Both the position numbers and the translations under genes were made by a program. DNA of 64,000 bases, taken from NCBI RefSeq assembly GCF_020707265.1, contig NZ_JAJFEQ010000009.1:62001-126000 (forward strand), given 5' to 3'. The notes under the pieces were generated by a model. The model ran no database searches. It saw only the letters and a program-made list of their open reading frames with translations, and was not told the DNA's origin. The stretch is from Massilia sp. IC2-477 (lineage in GTDB: Bacteria > Pseudomonadota > Gammaproteobacteria > Burkholderiales > Burkholderiaceae_D). Shown here piece after piece: positions 44,095 through 52,633 of this stretch; the first letter of the stretch is position 1, and every line of letters begins with the position of its first letter.

Positions 44095-45459
44095 ATGAGT
44101 TTCTCTGGTGTTTCGACGGCGTCTTTCGGTGTGGGTCCAGTTGCCTGGTCCATGCTGGCCGTCTTTTTTTCCGTCTTTGTGCTGACCGTCAGCATCGCCT
44201 GGGGCAAGGTCCAGCCCCTGATCGCCTTCGTGCTGGTCTCGATGCTGGCCGCGCTGCTGCTCGGCATGCCGTTAGAGGCGATACCGAAGGCGATCGAGAA
44301 GGGCATCGGCGACCTGCTGGGCTCACTGACCGTGATCATCTGCGTCGGCGCCGTGTTCGGCAAGCTGATCGCCGACAGCGGCGCGGCCCAGCGCATCGCC
44401 GGCTTCCTGATTTCGCTGTTCGGCCAGCGCCGCATGCCGCTGGCCCTGATGATCACCGGCTTCGTGGCCGGCATCCCGCTGTACTACAACGTCGGCTTCG
44501 TCCTGCTGGTGCCCCTGGTGTTTTCGCTGGTGTACCAGACCGGCCGGCCCGCGGTGGCGCTGGCGATTCCGCTGGTTTGCGGTCTCTCAATCGCACATGG
44601 CTTCCTGCCGCCGCATCCATCGCCGACGGCGCTGGCCGGGCAGTTCGGGGCCGACATCGGGCGCACCCTGCTGCTGGGGATCGTGGTGGGGATCCCGACC
44701 CTGCTCATCGCCGGGCCGCTGTTCGCCATGAGCCTGAAGAACATCAAGGGTGTTAGTTCGGCGCTGTTCAAGGCGGAACTGAAGCCTGAAGCCGAACTGC
44801 CGGGCGCCTTCAACAGCTTCGCCACGGCCCTGCTGCCGGTCTGGCTGCTGGGCGGCTTCACGGTGCTGATCCTCCATCCGAGCGACAGCGCCGCCGTCAA
44901 CCGGGTGGTTGCCTTCTTCGCCAACCCCTTGATCATCATGCTGGTGGCACTGGGGGCGGCGGTGGTCACGCTGGGCCTGGCGCGCGGTCGCAGCCTGTCG
45001 TCGATCATGGGCGGGGCGGGCGACGCGCTGCGCGATGTAGCGCCGATCCTCCTGGTGATCGCGGGTGCCGGCGCGCTCAAGCAAGTGCTGGTGGAGACCG
45101 GCGTCAGCGCGGAACTGGGCCGCTCGCTGGCCAGCCTGCCGGTTCCGCCCCTGGTGCTGGGCTGGCTGATCGCCCTGGTGCTGCGCGTCTGCCTCGGCTC
45201 CGCCACCGTGGCCGGGCTGACCGCCGCCGGCATCGTGGCGCCGCTGGTGAACGGCACCGGGCTTGATCCCAGCCTGATGGTGCTGGCCGTCGGTGCGGGC
45301 AGCCTGATGTGCAGCCACGTCAACGATTCCGGCTTCTGGATGTTCAAGGAATACATGGGCCTGTCGCTGCGGGACACCTTCCGTTCCTGGACGCTGATGG
45401 AAACCCTGGTCGGCCTGTTCGGCCTCTTGTTCGTCATGCTCCTTTCGATCTTCGTTTAA
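44095..45459 (+). CDS. GntP-family gluconate/sugar-acid permease
   Basis: 454 residues with about 12-14 membrane helices. VSMLAALLLGMPLEAIPKAIEKGIGDLLGSLTVI, GIPLYYNVGFVLLVPLVF, HGFLPPHPSPTALAGQFGAD and SATVAGLTAAGIVAPL are signatures of the GntP family of proton-coupled gluconate importers. It would take up gluconate or a related aldonate from the periplasm for GntK. ATG 44095 follows GAGG; the upstream in-frame ATG 44074 lacks support. It lies 57 bp after the TonB receptor and 17 bp before the beta-helix enzyme, so the three are likely one operon. Confidence 0.94.
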   Translation: MSFSGVSTASFGVGPVAWSMLAVFFSVFVLTVSIAWGKVQPLIAFVLVSMLAALLLGMPLEAIPKAIEKGIGDLLGSLTVIICVGAVFGKLIADSGAAQRIAGFLISLFGQRRMPLALMITGFVAGIPLYYNVGFVLLVPLVFSLVYQTGRPAVALAIPLVCGLSIAHGFLPPHPSPTALAGQFGADIGRTLLLGIVVGIPTLLIAGPLFAMSLKNIKGVSSALFKAELKPEAELPGAFNSFATALLPVWLLGGFTVLILHPSDSAAVNRVVAFFANPLIIMLVALGAAVVTLGLARGRSLSSIMGGAGDALRDVAPILLVIAGAGALKQVLVETGVSAELGRSLASLPVPPLVLGWLIALVLRVCLGSATVAGLTAAGIVAPLVNGTGLDPSLMVLAVGAGSLMCSHVNDSGFWMFKEYMGLSLRDTFRSWTLMETLVGLFGLLFVMLLSIFV

Positions 45460-45476
45460 CCGCTCGAGGACACATC

Positions 45477-48400
45477 ATGAAACTACGATTGACGCCGGCG
45501 CTGCTGGCGGTGGGATTCCTTTGCCCGGCGCTCGCCGCAGCTGCTGCGGCGGCGCCGGCATCCGTGTCGGCCTACCAGAGCATGCCGGACGATCCGCGCG
45601 CCATCCAGGTCCGGGCACCAGGCGACGGCAGGACCGACGCGACGGCCGTCATCCAGGCAGCCATCGACGCGGCCGCGAACAAGGGCAGCGGGGGCGTGGT
45701 GTTCCTGCCCTCGGGCCGCTACCGCATCACCCGCTCAATCCTGATTCCGCTGGCGGTGCGCGTGTATGGCGTGGGGCCGACCCGGCCGGTGCTGGTGCTG
45801 GCCAGGGATACGCCGGGCTTCCAGAAAGGGGTGGGCACGATGGTGGTGTTCATGGGCGGCGACCAGTACAACACCGGCAAGGTGCCGGTACCGGTGGCCA
45901 GTGCCGTGCCCTACAGCGAGAAGGTGCGCGACGCCAATTCGTCGACCTTCTATTCGGCGCTGTCGAATGTCGACTTCGAGATCGGCGAGGGCAACCCGGG
46001 CGCCGCCGCCGTGCGCCAGCGCACCGCCCAGCACTCGAACCTGTCGCACATCGACTTTCGCATCGGCTCCGGCTTCGCCGGCATCTACAATGTCGGCAAC
46101 GTCGGCTACAACCTGAAGTTCTACGGCGGCCGTTACGGGATCGTGTCCGAAAAGACCTCGCCGGCCTGGCAATACACGCTGATGGACGCCACCTTCGACG
46201 GCCAGCGCGATGCGGCTATCCGCGAACACGAGGCCGGTCTCACGCTGGCGAACACCACCATCCGCAACACCCCGGTCGGGGTCGAGATCGACCGCGGCTA
46301 CGGCGACTGGCTGTGGGGTTCGGATGTGCGCTTCGAGAACGTGTCCAAGGCCGCGCTGGTCATCAGCAACGAAGACAATGTCTACACCCAGGTCGGCTTC
46401 CAGAACGCGATCGCGCGCAATGTGCCGACCTTCGCGCGCTTCCGCGACAGCGGCAGGACCATCGCGGGCGTCGGTGCGAGCTACCGGGTGAGCGAATTCA
46501 ACTACGGCCTGATGCTGCCCGGTCTTTCCAGCATCGGCAAGTTCGGGACCAAGATGCAGGCAACGCCTCTGGACAGGCTGCCGGAATCGGGCTTGACGGT
46601 CATGCGTGCGCTGCCGCCAACCAAGGAATGGGCCAATGTGCGCAGCTTCGGCGCCAGGGGCGACGGCCGCACCGACGACACGGCGGCGCTGCAGAAGGCG
46701 ATCGACAGTCGGCGTGTGGTCTACCTGCCGCTCGGCTTCTACATCATCAACGACACCATCCGGATGAAGCCCGACACCGTGATCGTCGGCCTGCACCCGG
46801 GCCTGACCCAGCTGGTGCTGCCCAACGGTTCGCCAAAGTACGCCGGCGTCGACACGCCGAGGGCAATGCTGGAAAGCGCGCAGGGTGGCGACGCCATCGT
46901 GTCCGGCATCGGCCTGGCCAGCGGCGAAGTCAATCCACGCGCGGTGGCACTGCTGTGGAAGGCCGGTGCGAACTCGCTGGTCGACGACGTGCGCATCCAG
47001 GGCGGCCATGGCACCGTGCTGTACGACGGCAGCCGCAAGGATCCGTACCAGAAGTCGCCTGACTTCGACCCCACCGCGCACTGGGATCGCCAGTATCCGA
47101 GCGTGTGGGTCACCGACGGCGGCGGCGGTACTTTTGTGGGCGTCTGGTCGCCCAGCACCTTCGCCCAGGCCGGCTTCTATGTCAGTAACACCAAGACGCC
47201 GGGCAAGGTCTACGAGCTCTCGGCCGAGCACCACATCCGCGCCGAGATCGTGCTCGACAAGGTGGAAAACTGGGAATTTCTGGCGCCCCAGACCGAGCAG
47301 GAGGTACGCGACGGCATGGACGCGATCTCGCTCGAAGTGCGCAATTCGCGCAACATCCTGTTCGCGAACTACCACGGCTACCGCGTGACGCGCTCGATCA
47401 AGCCGGCCGTCACCGCGGTCAAGCTGCACAATTCGAGCAATATCCGCTTCCGCAACGTGCACGTGAACGGCGAGAGCGGCTTCGCCGGCTGCGACGAGAA
47501 GGGCTGCGGCACCTTCCTGCGCGCCAGCAAATTCCCGTTCGAGAACGCGATCGAGGACGTCACCAACGGCGCCTTCGTGCGCGAACGCGAGTTCGCGGTG
47601 CTGGACATCGGCGCCAAGCCCGTCATCGGCGCCCCCAGCCCGCTGCAGGCGCGCAAACTCGCGGATGGCTTCTTCTCGATCGCCGGCGCTGTCGCCGACT
47701 CCAAGGGCAAGCTGTATTTCGTCGAGCGCAAGTTCAACCGCATCTACAGCTGGACCGAGGGACGCGGGCTCGAGGTGGTGCGCGATGCGCCGCTTGATCC
47801 GGTCAACCTGGCGATCGACGCCAGCGGTGCGCTGTTCGTGCAGTCCTCGTTCGGGCCGGAGACCACCGTCTATTCGTTCCGGCCCGAGGCGCCGCATGAA
47901 CAGCTGACGGTGGTCAAGCCGACGCCGGCGCAGGCGCGCCCCAATGCCCGCACCGTGCTGCCGGTGAACTGGTGGGTGAACGGCGAGTTCCGCGACCAGC
48001 TCAATCCCGACACCTACGAGTTCAACACCCTGGCCGAGCTGTTCGTCCGCGAGCTCGGGCAGCCGAAGACCCACGAATACGTGTCGCCGGACGGCAGCCT
48101 GGTCATGCCGGCGTTCCGCATCTGGCGCCAGGGACCGCCAGACCACCTGGGCTGGCGCTGGACCGATACGGTGCAGACCCACGGTTTTGTCACCGGCAAG
48201 CCGGGCGAGCGCGTGGTCTTCACCAACGGGTCGGAAAACCGCACATTCAGCGGCGTGGTGGGGCAGGGCGGCACCATCAGGGACCTGAAGCTGCTGGCCA
48301 ACCGGGGCGGCGAAAGCGCGGCGCTGGGGCGCGACGGCAATACCTACGTGGCGAACGGCCAGGTGTTCGTCTACGCGCCGGACGGCAGGGAAGTGGCTCG

Positions 48401-48503
48401 CATCGACGTGCCCGAGCGTCCGCTGCAGCTGGTGTTCGGCGGCGCGGATGGCCGCACCCTGTTCATCCTGGCGCACCGCGCGCTGTATGCGGTTCAGCGC
48501 TAG
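45477..48503 (+). CDS. Secreted double beta-helix (GH55/pectate_lyase_3-like) enzyme with C-terminal SMP-30/lactonase-like domain
   Basis: 1008 residues. A signal peptide (LLAVGFLCPALAAAAAAAPA) is followed by two right-handed beta-helix units, each starting with a pectate_lyase_3 signature: RAIQVRAPGDGRTDATAVIQAAIDAA (about 40) and WANVRSFGARGDGRTDDTAALQKAID (about 385). This tandem pattern is that of GH55 exo-beta-1,3-glucanases and related enzymes. From about residue 725 a propeller-like region follows (LADGFFSIAGAVADSKGKLYFVERKFNRIYSW, NLAIDASGALFVQS, LQLVFGGADGRTLFILAHRALYAVQ), resembling gluconolactonase. The exact polysaccharide is unknown. GAGGA precedes ATG 45477. The fusion with a lactonase-like domain fits the surrounding sugar-acid genes. 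Confidence 0.8.
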   Translation: MKLRLTPALLAVGFLCPALAAAAAAAPASVSAYQSMPDDPRAIQVRAPGDGRTDATAVIQAAIDAAANKGSGGVVFLPSGRYRITRSILIPLAVRVYGVGPTRPVLVLARDTPGFQKGVGTMVVFMGGDQYNTGKVPVPVASAVPYSEKVRDANSSTFYSALSNVDFEIGEGNPGAAAVRQRTAQHSNLSHIDFRIGSGFAGIYNVGNVGYNLKFYGGRYGIVSEKTSPAWQYTLMDATFDGQRDAAIREHEAGLTLANTTIRNTPVGVEIDRGYGDWLWGSDVRFENVSKAALVISNEDNVYTQVGFQNAIARNVPTFARFRDSGRTIAGVGASYRVSEFNYGLMLPGLSSIGKFGTKMQATPLDRLPESGLTVMRALPPTKEWANVRSFGARGDGRTDDTAALQKAIDSRRVVYLPLGFYIINDTIRMKPDTVIVGLHPGLTQLVLPNGSPKYAGVDTPRAMLESAQGGDAIVSGIGLASGEVNPRAVALLWKAGANSLVDDVRIQGGHGTVLYDGSRKDPYQKSPDFDPTAHWDRQYPSVWVTDGGGGTFVGVWSPSTFAQAGFYVSNTKTPGKVYELSAEHHIRAEIVLDKVENWEFLAPQTEQEVRDGMDAISLEVRNSRNILFANYHGYRVTRSIKPAVTAVKLHNSSNIRFRNVHVNGESGFAGCDEKGCGTFLRASKFPFENAIEDVTNGAFVREREFAVLDIGAKPVIGAPSPLQARKLADGFFSIAGAVADSKGKLYFVERKFNRIYSWTEGRGLEVVRDAPLDPVNLAIDASGALFVQSSFGPETTVYSFRPEAPHEQLTVVKPTPAQARPNARTVLPVNWWVNGEFRDQLNPDTYEFNTLAELFVRELGQPKTHEYVSPDGSLVMPAFRIWRQGPPDHLGWRWTDTVQTHGFVTGKPGERVVFTNGSENRTFSGVVGQGGTIRDLKLLANRGGESAALGRDGNTYVANGQVFVYAPDGREVARIDVPERPLQLVFGGADGRTLFILAHRALYAVQR

Positions 48504-48635
48504 CGGCCAGGTTCAGGACACGCTGGGCACCAGGTTCTTGCCACCGGACACTTCGGGCTGAACATACGCTCGACGAGCTCAGCGTTTCGCCGAGGCGGCG
48601 GGTTCGACAGGGACCAGGCGTATATCCGTCGCCAA

Positions 48636-48725
48636 ATGCTGTTTCAGCAAATATGAATTGCGAGACGGGCGGATTGTTCGCCAAGCTCATGGAACCTACC
48701 ATTTCTCCTGTCGAGTTTCTTTCGA
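48636..48725 (+). promoter_or_regulatory. LysR-type promoter copy 1 (SDR gene)
   Basis: A 90-bp segment that aligns without gaps, about 65 of 90 identical, to the reverse complement of 51812-51901. It contains a LysR-type box TTCA-N7-TGAA (48643-48657), a -35 TTGTTC (48674-48679) and, after exactly 17 bp, a -10 TACCAT (48697-48702). The box is centred about 59 bp before the expected start site, the classic LysR activation position. The SDR ATG is at 48753. The rest of the 249-bp gap from 48504 has no recognisable feature. Confidence 0.72.
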
Positions 48726-48752
48726 TACCCACATTGTCCTAAGGAGAAAAAC

Positions 48753-49460
48753 ATGAGTACGTCCCAAAAAGTAGCCATCGTTACCGGCGCATCCCAAGGC
48801 ATCGGTGCCGCAATCGTCCAGGCATATCGCAGGCTCGGCTTTCGCGTGCTTGCCACCTCGCGCAGCATCAAGCCTTCCGACGACGCGGACATCGCGACCG
48901 TGGCCGGCGACATTGGCGAGCGCGACACTGCGCAGCGCGTCGTCGCCGAGGCGCTGGCGCGCTTCGGCCGCATTGACACCCTGGTCAACAATGCCGGTAT
49001 CTTCATCGGCAAGCCATTCACCGAATACACGGTCGAGGACTACGACGCCAAGATGAACGTGAACATGGCGGGCTTCTTCCACATCACGCAGCTGGCGCTG
49101 AAAGAAATCGAGAAGCAGGGCGCTGGCCACGTGGTCACGGTCAGCGGCAGTATCGATAATGGCGTCAAGGGCTCGTACACGGCGCTGGCGGCGTTGTCCA
49201 AGGGCGGCCTGAATGCCGCCACCCGGGCCCTGGCAATCGAGTACGCGGAAAAGCGCATCCGCTTCAATGCTGTCGCGCCTGGCGTGACCAGGACGCCGAT
49301 GCATGCGCAAGAACGTCACGCATTCCTGGGCAGCTTCCACCCGCTGGGCCGGATCGGCGAGCCGGACGAAGTGGCCGACGCCATCACCTTCCTGGAGAAC
49401 GCGGGCTTCGTGACAGGAGAAGTTATTCATGTCGACGGCGGCCAGCACGCTGGCCGCTGA
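48753..49460 (+). CDS. SDR-family protein lacking the catalytic tyrosine
   Basis: 235 residues. The cofactor motif TGASQGIG (about 12-19), NNAG and the Ser of VSGSIDNG are present. At the usual YxxxK site the sequence is ALAALSKGG: the Lys is there but the residue four before it is Ala, so the catalytic Tyr is missing. The nearest Tyr is four residues too early. A subfamily of SDRs with this change exists and may use another residue or have a non-catalytic role. AAGGAG precedes the ATG. Its promoter is a copy of that of the SnoaL-like gene 3 kb away, with a LysR box; the LysR gene follows on the same strand. Confidence 0.88.
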   Translation: MSTSQKVAIVTGASQGIGAAIVQAYRRLGFRVLATSRSIKPSDDADIATVAGDIGERDTAQRVVAEALARFGRIDTLVNNAGIFIGKPFTEYTVEDYDAKMNVNMAGFFHITQLALKEIEKQGAGHVVTVSGSIDNGVKGSYTALAALSKGGLNAATRALAIEYAEKRIRFNAVAPGVTRTPMHAQERHAFLGSFHPLGRIGEPDEVADAITFLENAGFVTGEVIHVDGGQHAGR

Positions 49461-49634
49461 ACCGGCCGGCAGCGCCGGTTTCTTTGGACGTCATAAAATG
49501 ATATCCTCGCGGAAATACGAGCGTTGCTCGCCGAACCATTCTGCAGACAAGCTCTGTGCAAAGGAACGCCGTGCACTTGATGTCAACGGTCGTGAACCCA
49601 GACTCAACCTACCCATTGGCACCCCACGACCGGT

Positions 49635-50561
49635 ATGCACGTTCAAGCACTGCGCTATTTCCTCACGGTCGCGACGACCGGTAGCTTCCTTGCAACGGCG
49701 CGCCATTTCGACGTGCCGGCATCATCGGTGTCACGCTTCATCGCAGCATTGGAGAAGGAAGTCGGGCAGCAGCTCTTTTACCGGAGCACGCGTGCGGTAC
49801 GCTTGACGGAGCAGGGGCAGCGCTACTATACGCAAGTGCGCGCCGCGGTCGAACTCCTGGACAGCGCCGCGGAGCAGCTCGATCATCGGGCGGTCGGCAC
49901 ACGGGGCCTGGTCAGGATCAATGCGCCCGACTCCCTGGGCAGGCTGCATATCGCCCACCTGGTCAACCAGATGCAGCTCAAGTATCCCGAGCTGCTGGTT
50001 GAGCTCACGCTGAACAATACCTACATCGACCCCGTCAACGAGGGTACGGATGTCATTCTCCGGGTCGGACGCCTGGTGGACTCCGGCTTGATCGGCAAGG
50101 TCGTCTGCAGCCAGAAATATGTGCTTGCCGCCAGTCCGACCTACCTGGCCGCGCGCGGCACGCCCGAGAATCCTGAAGACCTGCTGCAGCACAGCTGTCT
50201 CTTGTATAAAGGACTCACGGAATCGCAGCGATGGCATTTCCGCCGCTCCGCAAACGAAACGTACGAACCCCTGGTGGTCAGTGGTCCATTGCGGAGCAAT
50301 AATTCCGAAGTACTGATCAACGCAGCCATTGCAGGGCGAGGCATCGTGTTGTTTCCGACCTGGCTCTTCCCTCCTGCGAGCTTCAAGGACGGGCGGCTTG
50401 TCAAGCTCCTGGGCGACTGGGACATGTCCGCATATGCCGACGAGCGCTATATCCAGATCCTGTCGCCGGAGAACAGGTTGAGGTCCCAGAAAGTGCGCGA
50501 TGTGTCGACTTTCCTCGTCGAAGCCATCGGCTCACCGCCTTACTGGGACCAGTGGATCTGA
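49635..50561 (+). CDS. LysR-family transcriptional regulator
   Basis: 308 residues: N-terminal helix-turn-helix (ALRYFLTVATTGSFLATARHFDVPASSVSRFIAALEKEVGQQLFYRSTRAVRLTEQG) and an effector domain (VRINAPDSLGRLHIAHLVNQM, EGTDVILRVGRLVDSGLIGK, NAAIAGRGIVLFPTWL). It resembles the AaeR/DmlR-like group. It sits between the two duplicated promoters that carry LysR-type boxes, and is the obvious candidate to control both. The 174-bp upstream gap has an imperfect TCATAAAATGA but no copy of the 90-bp promoter. No clear ribosome-binding site precedes the ATG. Confidence 0.92.
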   Translation: MHVQALRYFLTVATTGSFLATARHFDVPASSVSRFIAALEKEVGQQLFYRSTRAVRLTEQGQRYYTQVRAAVELLDSAAEQLDHRAVGTRGLVRINAPDSLGRLHIAHLVNQMQLKYPELLVELTLNNTYIDPVNEGTDVILRVGRLVDSGLIGKVVCSQKYVLAASPTYLAARGTPENPEDLLQHSCLLYKGLTESQRWHFRRSANETYEPLVVSGPLRSNNSEVLINAAIAGRGIVLFPTWLFPPASFKDGRLVKLLGDWDMSAYADERYIQILSPENRLRSQKVRDVSTFLVEAIGSPPYWDQWI

Positions 50562-50588
50562 CCCGCCGGGGCGCATCGGCTGGTGCGT

Positions 50589-51308
50589 TCAGTCGGGACG
50601 ACCTTCGAACACGTCCTTGACGACGCCGAGCGCCGTGAAGACGCTCGACCATCCGGAATAGAAAGCAATATGGGTCATGAGCTCGGACAGCTCTGCCCGC
50701 GTGACGCCATGGTCCAGTGCCCGATTCAGGTAAAAGGCCAATTGGGCAGTCTGCGCCGTCGCGATCACAGAACTGATCGTCACCAGACAGCGGTCCCTCG
50801 GCGTCAGTTCTGGTTGCAGCCACAGGTCCTGGAACAGTACCTCGTGCGTCAGCTGAACAAGTCCGGGCGCGAGCTCGCCGAATTTGCGCGAGGTGACCGT
50901 GTGGCGCCTTTGTTCGCCGGTCTGGTCCAACGGGAAGGGCTCGGCATCGGGCGTCGCCAGGGCTGCCGCTCCGATGCCGCGCCTCGCGAACACGGGCTGT
51001 ACGATTTCCGTGGCTGCGATCGCGTTCGCCCAGCCTGAGTAAAAAGCGAGGTGGGTGATCAAGCCGGACAGCTCGCTGGCCTTGACGTCGTTATCGAGCG
51101 CCATGTCGACGTAATACGGCAGACGTTCACTCTGGTTGCGCGCGACCAGGACCGACAATGTGATGAGGCTGCGGTCCCGTACGGATAGTTGTGGACGCTT
51201 CCATACCCCGCCCAGCAAGACGCGGTCGGTATACGCTTCGAGCGAAGGCGCCACCAGGCGCACACTGTCCGGGAGTCCGTTGGGCGAAGGGCAATCCGTA
51301 TGATCCAT
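50589..51308 (-). CDS. Carboxymuconolactone decarboxylase (CMD/AhpD-like) family protein with two domains
   Basis: 239 residues with two CMD-type repeats: first (RDRSLITLSVLVARNQSERLPYYVDMALDNDVKASELSGLITHLAFYSGWANA) and second (RDRCLVTISSVIATAQTAQLAFYLNRALDHGVTRAELSELMTHIAFYSGWSSV). The conserved H-x-AFYSGW is in both. There is no CxxC motif, so an AhpD-like peroxidase role is unlikely; lactone decarboxylation or another role is possible. It lies 76 bp downstream of the SnoaL-like gene on the same strand and is probably transcribed from the LysR-type promoter there. Confidence 0.88.
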   Translation of the reverse strand: MDHTDCPSPNGLPDSVRLVAPSLEAYTDRVLLGGVWKRPQLSVRDRSLITLSVLVARNQSERLPYYVDMALDNDVKASELSGLITHLAFYSGWANAIAATEIVQPVFARRGIGAAALATPDAEPFPLDQTGEQRRHTVTSRKFGELAPGLVQLTHEVLFQDLWLQPELTPRDRCLVTISSVIATAQTAQLAFYLNRALDHGVTRAELSELMTHIAFYSGWSSVFTALGVVKDVFEGRPD

Positions 51309-51384
51309 CGTGGATGTCACCAGGTGTTGTTTCGCAGGGCGGGCGAATAGCGAAACAGCCAGCCCTGCCTTGGGGGAAACGGCC

Positions 51385-51786
51385 TCAGGCCGCCACGAGG
51401 CGCATCGCCTGGAAGCCGAGCTTTTTCGCGAAGATCTCCTGTACCTGCACGGCAGCCGGCAGCGAACGCCATGCCACTTCGATGTGATCGATCCGGCCGT
51501 TTTCATCCAAGTGCAGATGTTCGTTTCCCTTGACGGTGATCCCCTGGCACGAGAAGCTGAAGAAGACGGCGACGTCGCGGCCTGAGGCGAAGCTGAGATT
51601 TACTTCGAGCGAGTCGATCGTATCGAGAAAGCCTGCCAGGACCTGGACGACCGCTTCCTTTCCTTCAGTCGGTTCTGGAAAAATGGGACCGAGCAGGACG
51701 ATGTCGTCGGCGAGGTGCGGGATGATGCCTTGTTTATCTTTGTTGCTCAGTGCCTTGAAATAGGCGTCTACGTGCTTGGTATCCAT
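51385..51786 (-). CDS. SnoaL-like / NTF2-fold protein
   Basis: 133 residues of the NTF2-like SnoaL group: a helical start VDAYFKALSNKDKQGIIPHLADDIVLLGP, EGKEAVVQVLAGFLDTI, and the strand pairs VAVFFSFSCQG and NEHLHLDENGRIDHIEVAW. Members include polyketide cyclases, ketosteroid isomerase-like enzymes and limonene-epoxide hydrolases; the active residue cannot be chosen here. AAGGAG lies 6 nt before the ATG. The upstream 90-bp promoter is a copy of that of the SDR gene. The CMD-family gene follows. Confidence 0.85.
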   Translation of the reverse strand: MDTKHVDAYFKALSNKDKQGIIPHLADDIVLLGPIFPEPTEGKEAVVQVLAGFLDTIDSLEVNLSFASGRDVAVFFSFSCQGITVKGNEHLHLDENGRIDHIEVAWRSLPAAVQVQEIFAKKLGFQAMRLVAA

Positions 51787-51811
51787 TGCTTGCTCCTTGA
51801 AGTGGTTGATA

Positions 51812-51901
51812 TCGATAAGAACTCGACTGGAGAAATCATAGGTTTGTCTGGCCACCGGAACAATCCATCGGGACGGCAATTCATTTTTGCTGAAACAGCA
51901 T
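51812..51901 (-). promoter_or_regulatory. LysR-type promoter copy 2 (SnoaL-like gene)
   Basis: The reverse strand matches 48636-48725 over 90 positions without a gap, about 72 per cent identity. It keeps the box TTCA-N7-TGAA (plus-strand 51880-51894), TTGTTC and, after 17 bp, TATGAT. The spacer bases differ while box and hexamers are conserved, which indicates selection on the regulatory parts. The SnoaL-like ATG (51786) follows about 26 bp later. Confidence 0.72.
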
Positions 51902-51946
51902 GCGAGCGCGGTATCCATTTGCCGCGGACAGTGCGGTGCCGGGCCT

Positions 51947-52633
51947 TCACGCTTCATCCCTGACGTAGTGCTGATCGTCCAGGAGCATGTCTTCGAAGAA
52001 TGCGCCAAAGCGCCCTTGCGGATCGGTGAGGTGGATCTCCAGGATCCAGCGCATGCTGGATGGATGCGCCGTGTAGTCCGCAAGCGACCCGGTATGGATC
52101 GCGGCGTGTGGGAAATCGGATACGCGATGACCGGGAAGATCGGGATTGAGACGCCATCCCATCTCACCTGCGCGTTGCGCGGCGAAGTCGTACAGCTGCT
52201 GGCCGGTCCAGGCGTGGGCACGCCACATCGCGCGCACTTCATGAAACAGGCGCTCCGCGTCCGCGGCGCAGCGGGCATACTCGGACGCATGACCGACAAC
52301 GAAGGCAGCGCCGCCGTCGCCTTCCCAATCGTCCACGCGTGGCGCGATGTCGATGAAGAAAATGTCGTTCTCGCCCAATACGATGCCGGGCGCCGAAGCC
52401 TGTTTCATCGGCTTCATCGTATTCGCGCCAAAGCGTACCCGGGTCGGGTGCCAGCTCAGTGCGTGCCCTTGGGCGCGGATGATCTCCTTCGCCATGTCCA
52501 CCGCATCCTCCTCGATCATGCCTGGCCGGATACGGGCCGCGATTTCCTTGATCGCCTTGCGGGTCTCTGCGCGTGCGCGCATCATGCCGTCTACCGAAAA
52601 TGCCGGGCCAACGCGTTCTGCCGTGTTGCTCAT
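51947..52633 (-). CDS. M24-family (Xaa-Pro peptidase-like) metallohydrolase
   Basis: 228 residues of the pita-bread fold: SWHPTRVRFGANTMKP, IFFIDIAPRVDDWEGDGGAAFVVG (metal Asp residues), PGHRVSDFPHAAIHTG (His) and ILEIHLTD (Glu). It is shorter than full peptidases, which have an N-terminal domain, so it is a stand-alone M24 domain like methionine aminopeptidase or creatinase-type single-domain members. Metal ligands look mostly complete. ATG 52633 follows AAAGGAACAGG. It precedes the SnoaL-like gene, but that gene has its own promoter in the 160-bp gap between them. Confidence 0.85.
   Translation of the reverse strand: MSNTAERVGPAFSVDGMMRARAETRKAIKEIAARIRPGMIEEDAVDMAKEIIRAQGHALSWHPTRVRFGANTMKPMKQASAPGIVLGENDIFFIDIAPRVDDWEGDGGAAFVVGHASEYARCAADAERLFHEVRAMWRAHAWTGQQLYDFAAQRAGEMGWRLNPDLPGHRVSDFPHAAIHTGSLADYTAHPSSMRWILEIHLTDPQGRFGAFFEDMLLDDQHYVRDEA

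Noticed and set aside
45735..48476. A 913-codon minus-strand open frame opposite the beta-helix enzyme
   Set aside because: Same reasoning; the plus strand shows two family signatures and a signal peptide.
49500..49520. TCATAAAATGA upstream of the LysR gene as an autoregulatory LysR box
   Set aside because: It lacks the TTCA-N7-TGAA form and the surrounding 90-bp promoter of the two duplicated sites.
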